From Reticulascus tulasneorum (taxonomy: Eukaryota > Ascomycota > Sordariomycetes > Glomerellales > Reticulascaceae): a stretch of DNA of 64,000 nt. The position numbers and the translations under genes are program-made. Every line of letters starts with the position of its first letter. Positions within the stretch are counted from its first letter, which is position 1. The notes below the pieces were generated by a model that saw only the letters and a list, made by a program, of their open reading frames with translations, did no database searches and was not told the origin of the DNA. Of the stretch, positions 36,400 to 46,737 are shown one piece after another. The stretch covers positions 62,001 to 126,000 of the forward strand of contig LSAX01000009.1 in assembly GCA_001557505.1 (NCBI GenBank). Direction: 5' to 3'.

Positions 36400-38583
36400 A
36401 TGAGTACGGAACAGGATAGCAAAGATCAGAGTGGTCTTGACCAGGCGGATGATAGTCACGACTACATCAACTTCAATTGTCTACCCGCCGGCGGCCCATT
36501 AAACCGATGGTCTGAAAAGATCACAAGAGAACATGACTTCCCAGGCGCTCAGGTACGCAAACCACTGTCCAAGCCAAGCTGTCGGCTCTCCGTCTCCGTC
36601 AAAGCAAAGACAGCATTTGGAGAAAAGTTGGGGATTGCGATTGCGGGGCAATCGCGGGGTAACATTGAAAGGATGTTGGTGGTTAACGGGTACGAATACA
36701 GGCGATGCTCTATGGGGCCGGAGTGCCCAGTCGAGAGATGATGAAGAATGCTCCACAAGTTGGTATCGCAACTATGTGGTGGGAAGGAAACCCTTGCAAG
36801 TAAGCTTAACCCAGATGGTATATAGTCGACCAGATCGAATTCCTACTCTTTGAATACCAGAGTTTCTAATCCTCGCACAGCACTCATCGTGAGCATTCTG
36901 TTACACCCAAGCCGAGTAGCTGGTCGCAGGATTAAGATCGCTGATATATGGCAGTTCTGGATTTCGGGAGGATTGTGAAGAGGGCAGTCGAGAAACAGGG
37001 CATGTTGGCATGGCAGTTCAACACCGTAGGCGTATCGGATGCCATTACAATGGGAGGTGAAGGTATGAGACTACCCATGCCAAATATATACCTAGCTGAC
37101 TTTGGAGTTAGGCATGCGCTACTCCCTTCAAACGCGCGAAATCATCGCCGATAGCATCGAGTCCGTAACCTGTGCTCAGCACCATGATGCTAACATCTCG
37201 ATTCCGGGATGCGACAAGAACATGCCAGGAGTGATAATGGCAGCGGCAAGACATAACCGTCCTTTTATCATGATATACGGCGGCACAATCCAGAAAGGAT
37301 ACTCGGACCTGTTGGAAGATCATATTAACATCAGTACCTGCTATGAAGCACGCGGCGCCTTCACGTATGGCAGGTTACATGCTAAAAGCAAGCCTGGGGA
37401 GCCAGGGCGTACCTCATCCGACGTTCTTGAAGACATTGAGCAGCACGCGTGTCCTGGTGCAGGAGCTTGCGGTGGCATGTACACTGCCAACACGATGGCA
37501 ACGGCAATCGAGGCAATGGGACTGTGTCTCCCGGGTTCCTCATCCTACCCTGCACTCTCACCGGAAAAGGCCCGAGAGTGTGAGCGGTCAGCAGAGGCAA
37601 TCAAGATTGTAATGGAGAAGGATATCCGACCTCGGAATCTGATGACACGGGCTGCGTTCGAGAACGCGCTGGTTTTGACGATGATACTTGGTGGATCAAC
37701 GAACGGAATCCTGCACTTCCTCGCTATGGCAAACTCGGCAGATGTGCCCCTCAGCATAGACGACGTCGACCGCACGAGCAACCGCACCCCATACCTTGCT
37801 GATCTCGCACCATCTGGTCGCTACTATATGGAAGATCTGTACAAAGTGGGCGGGACACCGGCCGTGCTGAAGATGCTCGTCGCCGCGAAACTTATTGATG
37901 GGTCTATCATGACGGTGACTGGCCGAACCTTGGATGAGAATGTAAAGGACTGGCCTTCACTTGATCCCAATCAGAAGATCATACGTCCCCTCTCCAACCC
38001 AATTAAGGAAACTGGCCATATTCGCATTCTCCGTGGGAACTTTGCTCCCGGCGGCGCTGTTGCCAAGATCACTGGCAAAGAGGGTCTATCCTTCACTGGC
38101 CAAGCTCGTGTCTTCAACAAGGAGCACGAGCTAGACCTAGCACTCTCACAAGGCTCTATCAAGCGCGAAGATGGAAATCTCGTCCTCATTGTACGGTACG
38201 AGGGTCCCCGTGGCGGCCCTGGAATGCCAGAGCAACTTCGTGCCAGCGCAGCCATCATGGGTGCTGGCTTGACAAACGTCGCACTCGTTACGGATGGCCG
38301 TTATAGTGGTGCTAGCCACGGGTTCATCGTAGGACACGTCGTGCCAGAGGCTGCGGTGGGTGGCCCCATTGCTCTTGTTAAAGATGGGGATACCATTACA
38401 ATTGATGCTGTGACAAATCGGATTGATATGGTCAATGTTGATGATGAAGAACTTGCGAGGAGAAAAGCGGTTTGGAAGCCGTTGCGGCCACATGTTAGGC
38501 GGGGAACTTTGGCCAAGTATGCTCGGTTGGTTGGTGATGCCAGTCACGGAGCTGTAACGGACTTGGCTGAGCCTGCTTGGTAA
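36400..38583 (+). CDS. Dihydroxy-acid dehydratase (Ilv3-type) paralogue
   Basis: An IlvD/Edd-family enzyme: an Fe-S dehydratase converting 2,3-dihydroxy acids to 2-oxo acids in Val/Ile/Leu synthesis. Exons 36400-36552, 36702-36799, 36881-36888 (8 nt), 36955-37062, 37112-38583; 612 aa. Without the 8-nt exon the conserved NPCN-THLL-DFGRIV stretch cannot be formed in frame. Landmarks: [52 protein letters not shown] (cluster Cys), [17 protein letters not shown] (cluster Cys), [31 protein letters not shown]. The N-terminus ([20 protein letters not shown]) is acidic and does not resemble a mitochondrial presequence, unlike the usual Ilv3. It is therefore probably a second copy, cytosolic or specialised. 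Confidence 0.93.
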
Positions 38584-40166
38584 ATCAAAGGAGGAATAGG
38601 CTTGGTCTTTGGCAGGCTGTTCGGCTTTGAGCAAACCAGGCTATTGCAAACTCTGCGCAGGATCAGCTAACCCTCAGTTATCGTTGTACATGAGGACAGT
38701 TACAATCTTCTTGGGTCATTCGTTCTAGGGAACGAAACCGAGTTTGACATTCACACGTGTTGTCTCCAGAGCTGGTTACTATTTGATATCAAGAAAACCA
38801 AGGGACAATGGTGATTCCAGGTGCTGCGCAATTCGGCCAATTCAACCCCATTGGGGCGAGAGATACCGTCGTATCAATCGAGAGGCCGACTTTGTCAATC
38901 TTATGATCAAGTTTCGGGAGATCACCCTGGCGTACAGTCTACCTGGACAGATCCAATAAACAAGCTGGATATGAAATTGGCCCTAACATCCTTCTCACCG
39001 CGGATTAGTCTAAACGGCCGCTTCGGGCATGGGATGTGTCTGGGGTGGATTTCACGCAGCATGGAGGGCTGGCACCCAAACTCGCGTGTCTCGCAAGTAG
39101 AGAGGTCCTCATAAACTGGCGTAGTAACATATTTGGTTCCAACCACACCAGGAGCTAAAACAGGAGCTCGAATTTCCGGTGCTAAGACCATGCCGTTGCT
39201 GATCTGTTTATCTCAGCACATACTTCCAAGCAGAACCTCTAGCAGTTGTAATAATTCGTATAGGTGAACTACGAAGAAACAACGAATGATAATAACAGCC
39301 TTGCTCTCTAATAGCGGTTCACTCAGCTTGTAGAGAACGACGGCCGCAATCATTCAGGACTGAGGAAATCCATGTCTGGGAGAGAATAGGGTACTGCAAT
39401 GTAGCACATTAGAAGAGATTGATATCTGGGGATCCGGAAAAGCGAGAGCTGCCTTGTAAATATATCGATAAACCGATGGTGGACTCCGAGATATATTAGT
39501 TAGTGAGGACAAGTCTAGGTCGTTTAGCAGAACCCAAGATTGAAGTGCAATGACACAAGTTGTCTGCGGATCCAAGGCTTCATCATGAGAACAAAATATC
39601 AACCCAGGTACGTGCAAGAGAACCACCCCCTAGCCGCTGATGAAACATTGAAACATTGAAACAATATGATAGTTGTATGTCTTGAGATGAAGCGCTCTGG
39701 GGAAAGAACCGTCTTAATTATGTACTCCTTTTTGGTTGCCATGACTCTACAAGCTCAAATATTCTACCTTTAAGCATCCCCATGCTTGAGATCTGAAGAT
39801 CCATATTCATTTCGTCCGTTTGGCTTATTCCTGGAGTCACAGAGCTTGCTCCAAATCGATGCAACGCTACTGTAGCCGGCTCCTCTATTCCATGCACAAC
39901 GAAACCCTCTTCTTGACATGATTATGGACAATGGCAGAACACTGCGATACCGTCAACTCCGGAAGGAAACCAGACAATGCAACCTTTCCACACAGCGATG
40001 CATCGCAACCTCAGACAGTAATATAGCATACTCTTAGTGATGAAGAGCTCCTCGGCCAGTTGTTGCCTCCTACGCGTGGGAGGGAGCACTCAATAAAACC
40101 TGCAATGCTTCAGCAGGCGTAACGACGACCCTCAGCTGGACTTCGACATAAGTTGGCAGGACGGCA
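38584..40166. other. Intergenic between convergent genes
   Basis: 3' flanks of the dehydratase (+) and the mannosyltransferase (-). A triplicated GAAACATT lies near 39641-39665. No gene was recognised. Confidence 0.5.
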
Positions 40167-41913
40167 CTAAGGGCTCGCCCAACCGCCAGCAACATCGACC
40201 CATTCAGCTAAGCACGAACCCTCCTTGCCCTCAACGTCGACAATATCGGTATCACATCTGCATCGACATCCTACGCCGTTCTCTTTCTCAGGGTCCCATT
40301 GGTCCCAATATTCATCCTCTTCCGCTCGCTTCTTCTCATCCAGAGTTGTCTTCTCCAAGAATGGCTGTCGGGGAAGCTGACGTGCCGGGGCATTTGCCGG
40401 ACAGTGCTGGATCGTCGTGTGTCTGTACCCGAAGTCTCGGAAGTAGTGGATGTCACGAGGAGCGAGCAGGACACCAGCCGCCAAGGAATGGATGGGAGCA
40501 TCGCCCCACTGGTTGAATGTTAGTCATGTGCAATACCAATAGAATCCATCTCGTAGACTTACTCGTTCCATCCAGAACCCACCGCTGCGATCCATCATTT
40601 GGAAAAATTCTTCATACTCCGTGCTTCGGAACCAGTCGAGTCTGGCAATCTCAAAGTTGGACCAGAAATGGCACATGTTGTACGACTCGCCCTCCATCGC
40701 TTCGGGGTCAATGTCGGGGAGAGAATTGCGATTGGGGTCGCTACGGAGGATTTCTTCAGGCAGAGCCGGCTTATCGTCAAGGACTTCTTCTTCTTCTTTC
40801 TCTGGCTGAGGGTCGATGAACATCTCCCAGAGGCCCTTGGACTTCATATTCTTCAAGCGCTTATACGCCGAGGCATATCTAAAGATGTTGGGGACGGTTT
40901 CGCGGAGTTCCTTGACCGCGATAGTGAAGCCATATGTCTTGTTCGATTCGATCATCTTGAGGAAAGGATCACTGCCAGATCTGTCAGCCACGATGTTGCC
41001 CGCAACAACGAAAGGTCCCAGCGAACGTACTAGGTGATATCGCAGAAGTACTTGATCTCGGGCTCAAGACGCCAGTACCACTCATACTTAGCGAGAAGTT
41101 CGTGCTTGTAAAAGAATCTAAACGTCGTCAGAAATGCATAAAGCACAGTATGGCCGGCGGACATACCCAGAGTAGAATCGGCACATGGCGTGATAGCTTT
41201 CCAAGCCACCGTACATGACAGCCGCATCGCCTTGCTTTGCGATACCCTCTTTTGCGACTTTGGGATCGATCCAATCGGGGTATCCCCACATCTCTGGCCC
41301 TACCTTGCCAAACTCCACGGGGGAAGAGGTGTAGTTGGTGACAACATCCTTAAACGTCTGGTTGAACTCGCCATCATTCAGGAAGACGTAAGGATAATGG
41401 TACCATCGGTTGAAATGACGCTCAATGGACTTGATCGATTGGATTACCCCATCCAGCTCCTTGTTGCGGGCAAGCACGACAAATGCTCCGTTAGCTCTGG
41501 GTTGGGAGGTATCCGGGTCGAGGCATCCAGAAACGAAAACCTTATCATGCTCTTCGCTGATTTTCCTGATTGTACCAGTACGTTAGCTGCCATACCTCGA
41601 CAAGTATACAGGTTCTCAACACTCACCGAATAGACGGAGGAGCCCCGGCGGGCATCAATATCCTACCTGGAGAGCTTGGATGTCGGACAAACAAGATCAA
41701 GATCAGGATAACGACGATACACGGAAACAGTATAACAACGCCAAGCGGGATCGAAATGCTCGAATTTCCTCTTAATCGTAGTGGCCTTCTGAAGAAGGCC
41801 AATCGCGAAGAGATCCCCCGTGGCCGAGATGGTCGGGGTATTTTCTCGTTCAAAGTTGGAAGCTGTGGTGGTCCAGGCGGGACGGACTTAGCAGCTCGTC
41901 GAAAAAGATCCAT
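40167..41913 (-). CDS. GT15 alpha-1,2-mannosyltransferase (Kre2/Ktr family)
   Basis: A Golgi type II membrane enzyme adding alpha-1,2-mannose to O- and N-glycans of secreted and wall proteins. Exons on minus: 41913-41627, 41565-41167, 41117-41031, 40971-40563, 40508-40167 (507 aa); introns 49-61 nt. A basic cytosolic tail precedes one membrane anchor (about residues 53-76; SIPLGVVILFPCIVVILILI). The catalytic domain has GAFVVLARNKELDGVIQSIK, HYPYVFLNDGEF, EYEWYWRLEPEIKYFCDIT-type segments (here AKYEWYWRLEPEIKYFCDIT), YGFTIAVKELRETVPN, and MCHFWSNFEIARLDWFRS. The last contains the Glu of the GT15 active site. WGDAPIHSLAAGVLL follows, formed by splicing. The C-terminal tail is unusual: CRCRCDTD followed by one more Cys. 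Confidence 0.95.
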
Positions 41914-43159
41914 GGCTGCGGCTGTTCAACCGTCGCCACAACGGAGATGACTATGTAGAAGGATCGACTACTTTGATGCGCCGTGGTGTGTGCAATGGAT
42001 CAGATCGGGATCGTTGGGTATTTATTCTGAGAATGGGGGAAGATGAGGTCGTCGGGTCAGAATGTCGTCGATTATGAACGTGCCTTGGGCAATAGGGGCG
42101 TAGAGATTGGAAACTTCTCTGGACCGGTTGCAAACTGTGACCCCTAAGACGCTGAATCTATCGAAGACACCAAGCGTGACACTAATTGAGTATGTCGAAG
42201 GTAACGAGCGGCAGGAACGTTGTCCCAAGTAAGGAACAGGATGTTGTTGAAGGATGCAATGCGGTTGCAGCGTTTTGTTACGCGTCCTTGAAGTGGAGCG
42301 GCGAGGTGCGACCGGAGGTTTCTCGATAAGGCCCGGGCAGAAGGAAAAGATGAGAGATAGGCAGCTATCGCCTTGTCAATTAAGTCGAAGTGGAAATGGC
42401 GTCGGGCAACATAGGCCTATAGAGGGCCACAATATGGGCGAATGTCGAAATGTTCGGCGGAGGGAATGTCTGCCAAAATTAATTTGACAGATGTCGAGAT
42501 GGAAGGTTGGGAAGTTTTGGTGATAGGGGCAGACGGGAGCAGCTAAGACAGGACTGGACGGGTCCTCCGGGGGCCTGTGGAAGAAGGGGGGATGCGCTAA
42601 GCTATCTGACCAAGCCCGTGAGAAGGCAGGCTACCTTATGTAGCAGGCTAAGTACATCAGCAGGCATGAATACTTGAGTTGGTACATAGGCTCCACCGAC
42701 TACGAATCAATCGCAAATCTGGCCCACTGCACCTTAATAGGCTAGCGACCTACGGGTGGATGCTATTGGCTCGCTCAAATCCTTGCTGGTTGGAGACGGC
42801 AAATATGGGATCCATCCCGCAAAGCAAGAAAGTTGCACCAATGGAAGACTTGGAAAATAGGTTGTTCCGATCCCAATTCGTTGGGATGGTTTTGCCCAAT
42901 CAGAGATACGATATGCCATCGCCTCCAAACCGGGCAAGAAGTCACGTCGGACTCTCCAGCATGAACTAGCATTGCGAGAGCTGGAATGGAAGAGAACGGT
43001 TACTGGTTCCAGCTTTGCGCAATGCTTCAATATTAAACCTCGTTTATCATACAAGTTAAATGACCTCGTTGGCCGCGGCACAGGCCAGGGGTTTGTTCCA
43101 TGGAATCATTAGCTATGCCGTCAGATATCGCCTCTGGAAACCCGAAATTCAATATCACG
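41914..43159. other. Intergenic, no gene seen
   Basis: Promoter of the GT15 gene at the low end and 3' flank of the short-chain dehydrogenase at the high end. Only short frames without domains. Confidence 0.5.
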
Positions 43160-44119
43160 TCAACTCGTCTTCATTCGTCGCAGTTCTTCTCTTCTCAAAT
43201 CAGCCATGGCCTTGTGAAAAATCACATCCTGTACCACCGACGGCATTAAGTTCACGCCAAGCTGCTGTAATGCATGTGGTAAGTATGGGACAACAACATG
43301 CCGACCACAGCCAACACGGTTCAATATCGATTTGGCAACAGTCGTAGAATGAGGAACAAAGAGACTGGGCGCCTGCGTATTGCCCGCCGACCCAGTCACC
43401 TCCCCTACACGGACGCCTAGCACTTCCACGTCCATCCCATCCATGATCAGCTCCCGTGATGTCGTCAATGATAGGGCGCTGATGAAGGTTTTGCTAGCAC
43501 CGTAGAATGACAACAATGGCATCCCATTGTCAGTTAAAGACGCGACATTGATGACAAGGCTCGGGGCATTTCGAATCAGCCTCGGAAGTAACTCGGCGGT
43601 GAGAAGAGTGGGGAACAGAGAGTTTGTGTGGATGATAGCCGCAACATCTTCCCTCGCAGACTGGTCGAGTCGCCGGTAGATTTGGCTAAGTTGATTCCCG
43701 CCGACATTATTGACGAGTACTGTCAGGTTGATCCCATTCAAAGGAGCAAGGACGTCGTCGAAGGCGAGATTGCCAGCCCCGTAAGTTGAAGCATCTGCGA
43801 CGATGATTCTGAATTTTCTCTGCGGGTACGTTCCGGCAAGACTGTCCTTGACTCTCTCCAGCTTGGCCAAATTCCTCCCATGGAGCAAGACGTTGAAGCC
43901 GCGCCGAGCAAGGCCAGTTGCCAACTCCTTTCCAATCCCATCACTGGAGCCAGTAACTAGCGCCCAAGCACCCTTGCCATCCGCAGAATGCAAGTAACGG
44001 TCGAGTTTCGAAGACATAAGAAACGGGCGAAAGAGCTCAAATAAGCCATACAGAGCACGAAGCAAGGTCATGAGCCCAATGCTCCATAAAACGGAGGAGG
44101 CACCATTTGCCAGGAGCAT
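43160..44119 (-). CDS. Short-chain dehydrogenase, 17beta-HSD12/ketoacyl-reductase-like
   Basis: Intronless, 319 aa, ATG at 44119. A hydrophobic N-terminal segment (about residues 8-33, SVLWSIGLMTLLRALYGLF) suggests a membrane anchor, probably ER. The classical SDR motifs are complete: cofactor site TGSSDGIG (about 56-63), NNVGG, catalytic Ser in VINVASLT, and YGASK with the Tyr/Lys pair. The anchor plus TGSSDGIGKE resembles 17beta-hydroxysteroid dehydrogenase type 12 and the very-long-chain 3-ketoacyl-CoA reductase Ifa38, but sequence alone cannot settle the substrate. The gene is divergent from the uL15m gene. Confidence 0.88.
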   Translation of the reverse strand: MLLANGASSVLWSIGLMTLLRALYGLFELFRPFLMSSKLDRYLHSADGKGAWALVTGSSDGIGKELATGLARRGFNVLLHGRNLAKLERVKDSLAGTYPQRKFRIIVADASTYGAGNLAFDDVLAPLNGINLTVLVNNVGGNQLSQIYRRLDQSAREDVAAIIHTNSLFPTLLTAELLPRLIRNAPSLVINVASLTDNGMPLLSFYGASKTFISALSLTTSRELIMDGMDVEVLGVRVGEVTGSAGNTQAPSLFVPHSTTVAKSILNRVGCGRHVVVPYLPHALQQLGVNLMPSVVQDVIFHKAMADLRREELRRMKTS

Positions 44120-44558
44120 GACGATATAGAAGAAGCTAGTGGTCTTTGCAAGCCGTTGTCTCTCGGTATCGAGAGGAGAGAGACTTTTTTTGCGAGATGA
44201 GTACTGAGTACTTCTTCTGCTACCTACCTAACAGAATTTCAAGTGTAGAGCACAATGAGACTGAGATAAAAGAAACAACAAGATTCAGTGAAGGACAGTG
44301 AATAACGGTTGGCGTCATTATTCAGGAGAAAGGGAGAGATAATTGCGTTATATGTGATGCTCTCATTTATCCCTGTTACATCCAGTACTGTGCACATCTG
44401 ATTTGAGGCTTGCATTTTGAATGAGTGGGGGCGCGTCCTCGCAAGATCTGGAGCCTGAGGCAGCTAGAACCGGACCCCCAGAACCCAAGCACCGCAGAGC
44501 TGCCAGAAATAATTTTAGAGGATCCCTACTTCACGCAACTGTCGCCAACCAAGTCGGT
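44120..44558. promoter_or_regulatory. Divergent promoter region, SDR / uL15m
   Basis: 439 bp between two divergent starts (44119 minus, 44559 plus). The frame of uL15m is open upstream to an ATG at 44421, so part of this could be an N-terminal extension. A CTACCTACCTA word at 44221-44231 is the only simple motif seen. Confidence 0.45.
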
Positions 44559-45573
44559 ATGCTGTCACGATTATCGCCATTGCATGTGAAAACATGCTGT
44601 AGCCGGGCCCTACGACCCTCAAGCCCGACTCAGACGCTTGTGTCCCTTTTCGCCGGCCTCTCAATCCAGTCGCGAAAAGCCTCCATACTCGCGAGTTTGA
44701 GCGACAATCGTGCAGCTTACAACAAGCGCATCCGGGTCGGACGTGGCGCTTCGGCAGGGAAGGGCAAGACATCCGGTCGTGGCCACAAGGGACAGAAGCA
44801 GCATGGCAAAGTCAAGCCGTGGTTCCAAGGCGGCCAGACTCCGTTGATCGTGTCCAGGGGCAAGAAGGGGTTCGACAACATGTACGTGCTTCATGACGAG
44901 ATCAATTGCACCAAGAGACTTCACAATCTCCTTCAAAATCGTCGAGGAACTGACACATTGTCGTTCCCGCAATGTCGCAAATCGCTGACATGATCACAGT
45001 CGCGCGGATGTAATGTCCAAAGTAAATCTCGACAAACTCCAAGAATGGATCGACGCTGGCCGGATAGACCCGACTAAACAAATAACAGTCAAGGAATTGA
45101 TAGAGTCAAATGTAATCGGCGGCGTGAAGGATGGCGTGAAGCTTCTGGCAAGAGGGAAGACCGAGCTACGACAACCACTTGATATCCTGGTCTCCAGAGC
45201 ATCGGCGTCCGCGATTGAAGCCGTCGAAGCCGCCGGCGGCAAGCTTACCACGAGATACTATACAAAGCAGTCCATCAAGAGGTTACTACGGGGGGAGAGT
45301 GAGAGCACCGACAAGCCGCTACCAGTTGGGCCGGAACATGTGGAGAGCGTGCTGGAGCAGGTACGGAAAGGGCCGTACATGTACCGGCTGCCTGACCCAA
45401 CGAGCCGATGGGATATCGAATACTACCGCGACCCAGCTCACAGGGGATATCTCAGCCATCTTCTGAAGCCTGGTGAATCGCCGAGTTTGTTTTTCAAAGT
45501 CCCAGCACCGAAGAGGATGGTCACGAAGAAAGAGCGCAAGGTAGCCGCTCGGAAGGACGATGTCCTCTGGTAG
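44559..45573 (+). CDS. Mitochondrial large-subunit ribosomal protein uL15m
   Basis: The mitoribosomal homologue of bacterial L15 (yeast MRPL10). Exons 44559-44881 and 45000-45573 across a 118-nt intron (donor GTACGT); 298 aa. The uL15 signature is clear: [20 protein letters not shown], then [20 protein letters not shown]. Splicing yields [20 protein letters not shown] chose the start [20 protein letters not shown] because it gives a basic, acid-free presequence. An ATG at 44421 is in frame and would add 46 residues with several acidic ones, which is less suited to import. The C-terminal [19 protein letters not shown] is complete. Confidence 0.92.
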
Positions 45574-46320
45574 AAGCATGGAAGATAGAACCATTGTATC
45601 ATAAATGTTTTCAATAAATGGCCGTACGGCAAGACGCAGTTGCGATACATCTCTCTCGCATCGCCAATGGAGAGGAGTATTAGCCTCGGCCAGGGGTTGT
45701 TGTGTGCGAGCAGTCTCTTGGATTCGTCGACGCGACGGAAGGCAGTATGGGAAGGCGATCTTCAAACAGCTTGTTAGACAGCATGTGGACTTTGCTTTTG
45801 CTGTGCTAAAACGTGAATGTCAATGAAATGGAGGTCTTGGCCATTGAATGGAGGCCACCACCGTGATTCGATTGGCTTGCTTGTGTATCTTATTACATAG
45901 CTTCATGGTTAAAATACGATTGCTGGTCGCACCCGGGCCTCCAACTTCAAATCAAAGCACCGTGTCTTGCCTCACTCTGCCTTTTATTATGCCAATTGTT
46001 GGGGTATTTATTTAACGAGAATCGAAGCGCAGATGCGGTATAGAATTGTCGAGCATAGCCCATCATATAACTCATTTAAAATGAAGTCACGGCAGCCAAG
46101 GTAAGGTAAGGTACCTACCTGCAAAGGCAACTCGTGAAGGAAGCTTTGAGATTGACGCGATGGTTGTGGGGGAATGGTTGATAACACCTGCATAATAAAG
46201 TACCTTAGCTATATGTATAGCTCCATAGGCGTTGAACATGCATTCGTGGTCGTTGTGACAGACATGATTGGTGCAGCCCAATGCCTAGGCAACTATTGTA
46301 CAGTGATGATGTAGGCACAT

Positions 46321-46396
46321 TGTCGCACTGTAACCCCTACGACAAAAAGGGAATCCCCTAGCGTCGCCAGAGGTACAGTGATATATAAATGCCACA
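46321..46396 (-). repeat. 3' LTR of the miniature element (76 bp)
   Basis: The downstream LTR in element orientation, 75/76 identical to 46662-46737. The single difference is CpA here versus TpA in the other copy on the plus strand, the kind of change made by repeat-induced point mutation, though one base proves nothing. Confidence 0.88.
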
Positions 46397-46407
46397 CACC
46401 CCCCAGG
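46397..46407 (-). other. Polypurine-like tract of the miniature element
   Basis: CCTGGGGGGTG on minus abuts the TG of the 3' LTR, the expected place for the plus-strand primer of an LTR retrotransposon. Confidence 0.55.
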
Positions 46408-46649
46408 CCGATAGGCTACAGAATAGAGGCCTGAAACCAAAATAACGATTAAGTTCTTCTTTCTTTAGTGTCGTATCTTTAATACCATCGTATAGCACTT
46501 ATGGCTCATAACGGTTGGTGTCTCCTTCAAAAGACAGCGAAGGCTCCTTAAACGTCGGGACGATAGGCGATTCGAACCTACGGCGTGGCGTAAGGTAGTA
46601 ATGGCGGTGGAGGTAATGCAGAAGCTCCCATTTTTGGCTAGGGATTTCC

Positions 46650-46661
46650 CGGGCTCATAAC
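46650..46661 (-). other. Primer-binding site of the miniature element
   Basis: On minus, GTTATGAGCCCG directly follows the LTR end GCGACA. It matches the complement of the conserved eukaryotic initiator tRNA-Met anticodon stem-loop (GGGCTCATAAC). A second copy of GTTATGAGCC lies inside the element at 46503-46512. Confidence 0.65.
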
Positions 46662-46737
46662 TGTCGCACTGTAACCCCTACGACAAAAAGGGAATCCCCT
46701 AGCGTCGCTAGAGGTACAGTGATATATAAATGCCACA
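46662..46737 (-). repeat. 5' LTR of the miniature element (76 bp)
   Basis: The upstream LTR in element orientation. It contains a TATA-like ATTTATATATC about 7 bp from its TG end. It is identical to the other LTR except for T at 46709, where the other has C (46368). Confidence 0.88.

Larger units (their letters stand above)
46321..46737 (-). mobile_element. Miniature LTR retrotransposon (TRIM), copia-like priming
   Basis: A complete non-autonomous element of 417 bp lying on the minus strand. Two direct terminal repeats of 76 bp (46662-46737 and 46321-46396) differ at one base. Each reads TGTGGCATTT...GTGCGACA on minus, with the TG...CA ends of retroviral-type LTRs. The element is flanked by the same 5 bases, CACAT, at 46316-46320 and 46738-46742: a target-site duplication. 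One base after the 5' LTR comes a likely primer-binding site, TTATGAGCCC, complementary to the anticodon region of initiator tRNA-Met, the half-tRNA priming used by some Ty1/copia elements. Just before the 3' LTR is a G-rich tract (CTGGGGGG). The 265-bp interior encodes no protein, so enzymes must come from elsewhere. Confidence 0.88.

Noticed and set aside
46500..46600. Possible tRNA gene (GGCTCATAAC and GATTCGAACC words)
   Set aside because: The A-box-like and B-box-like words are in opposite orientations and no cloverleaf can be drawn. They belong to the interior of the miniature LTR element.
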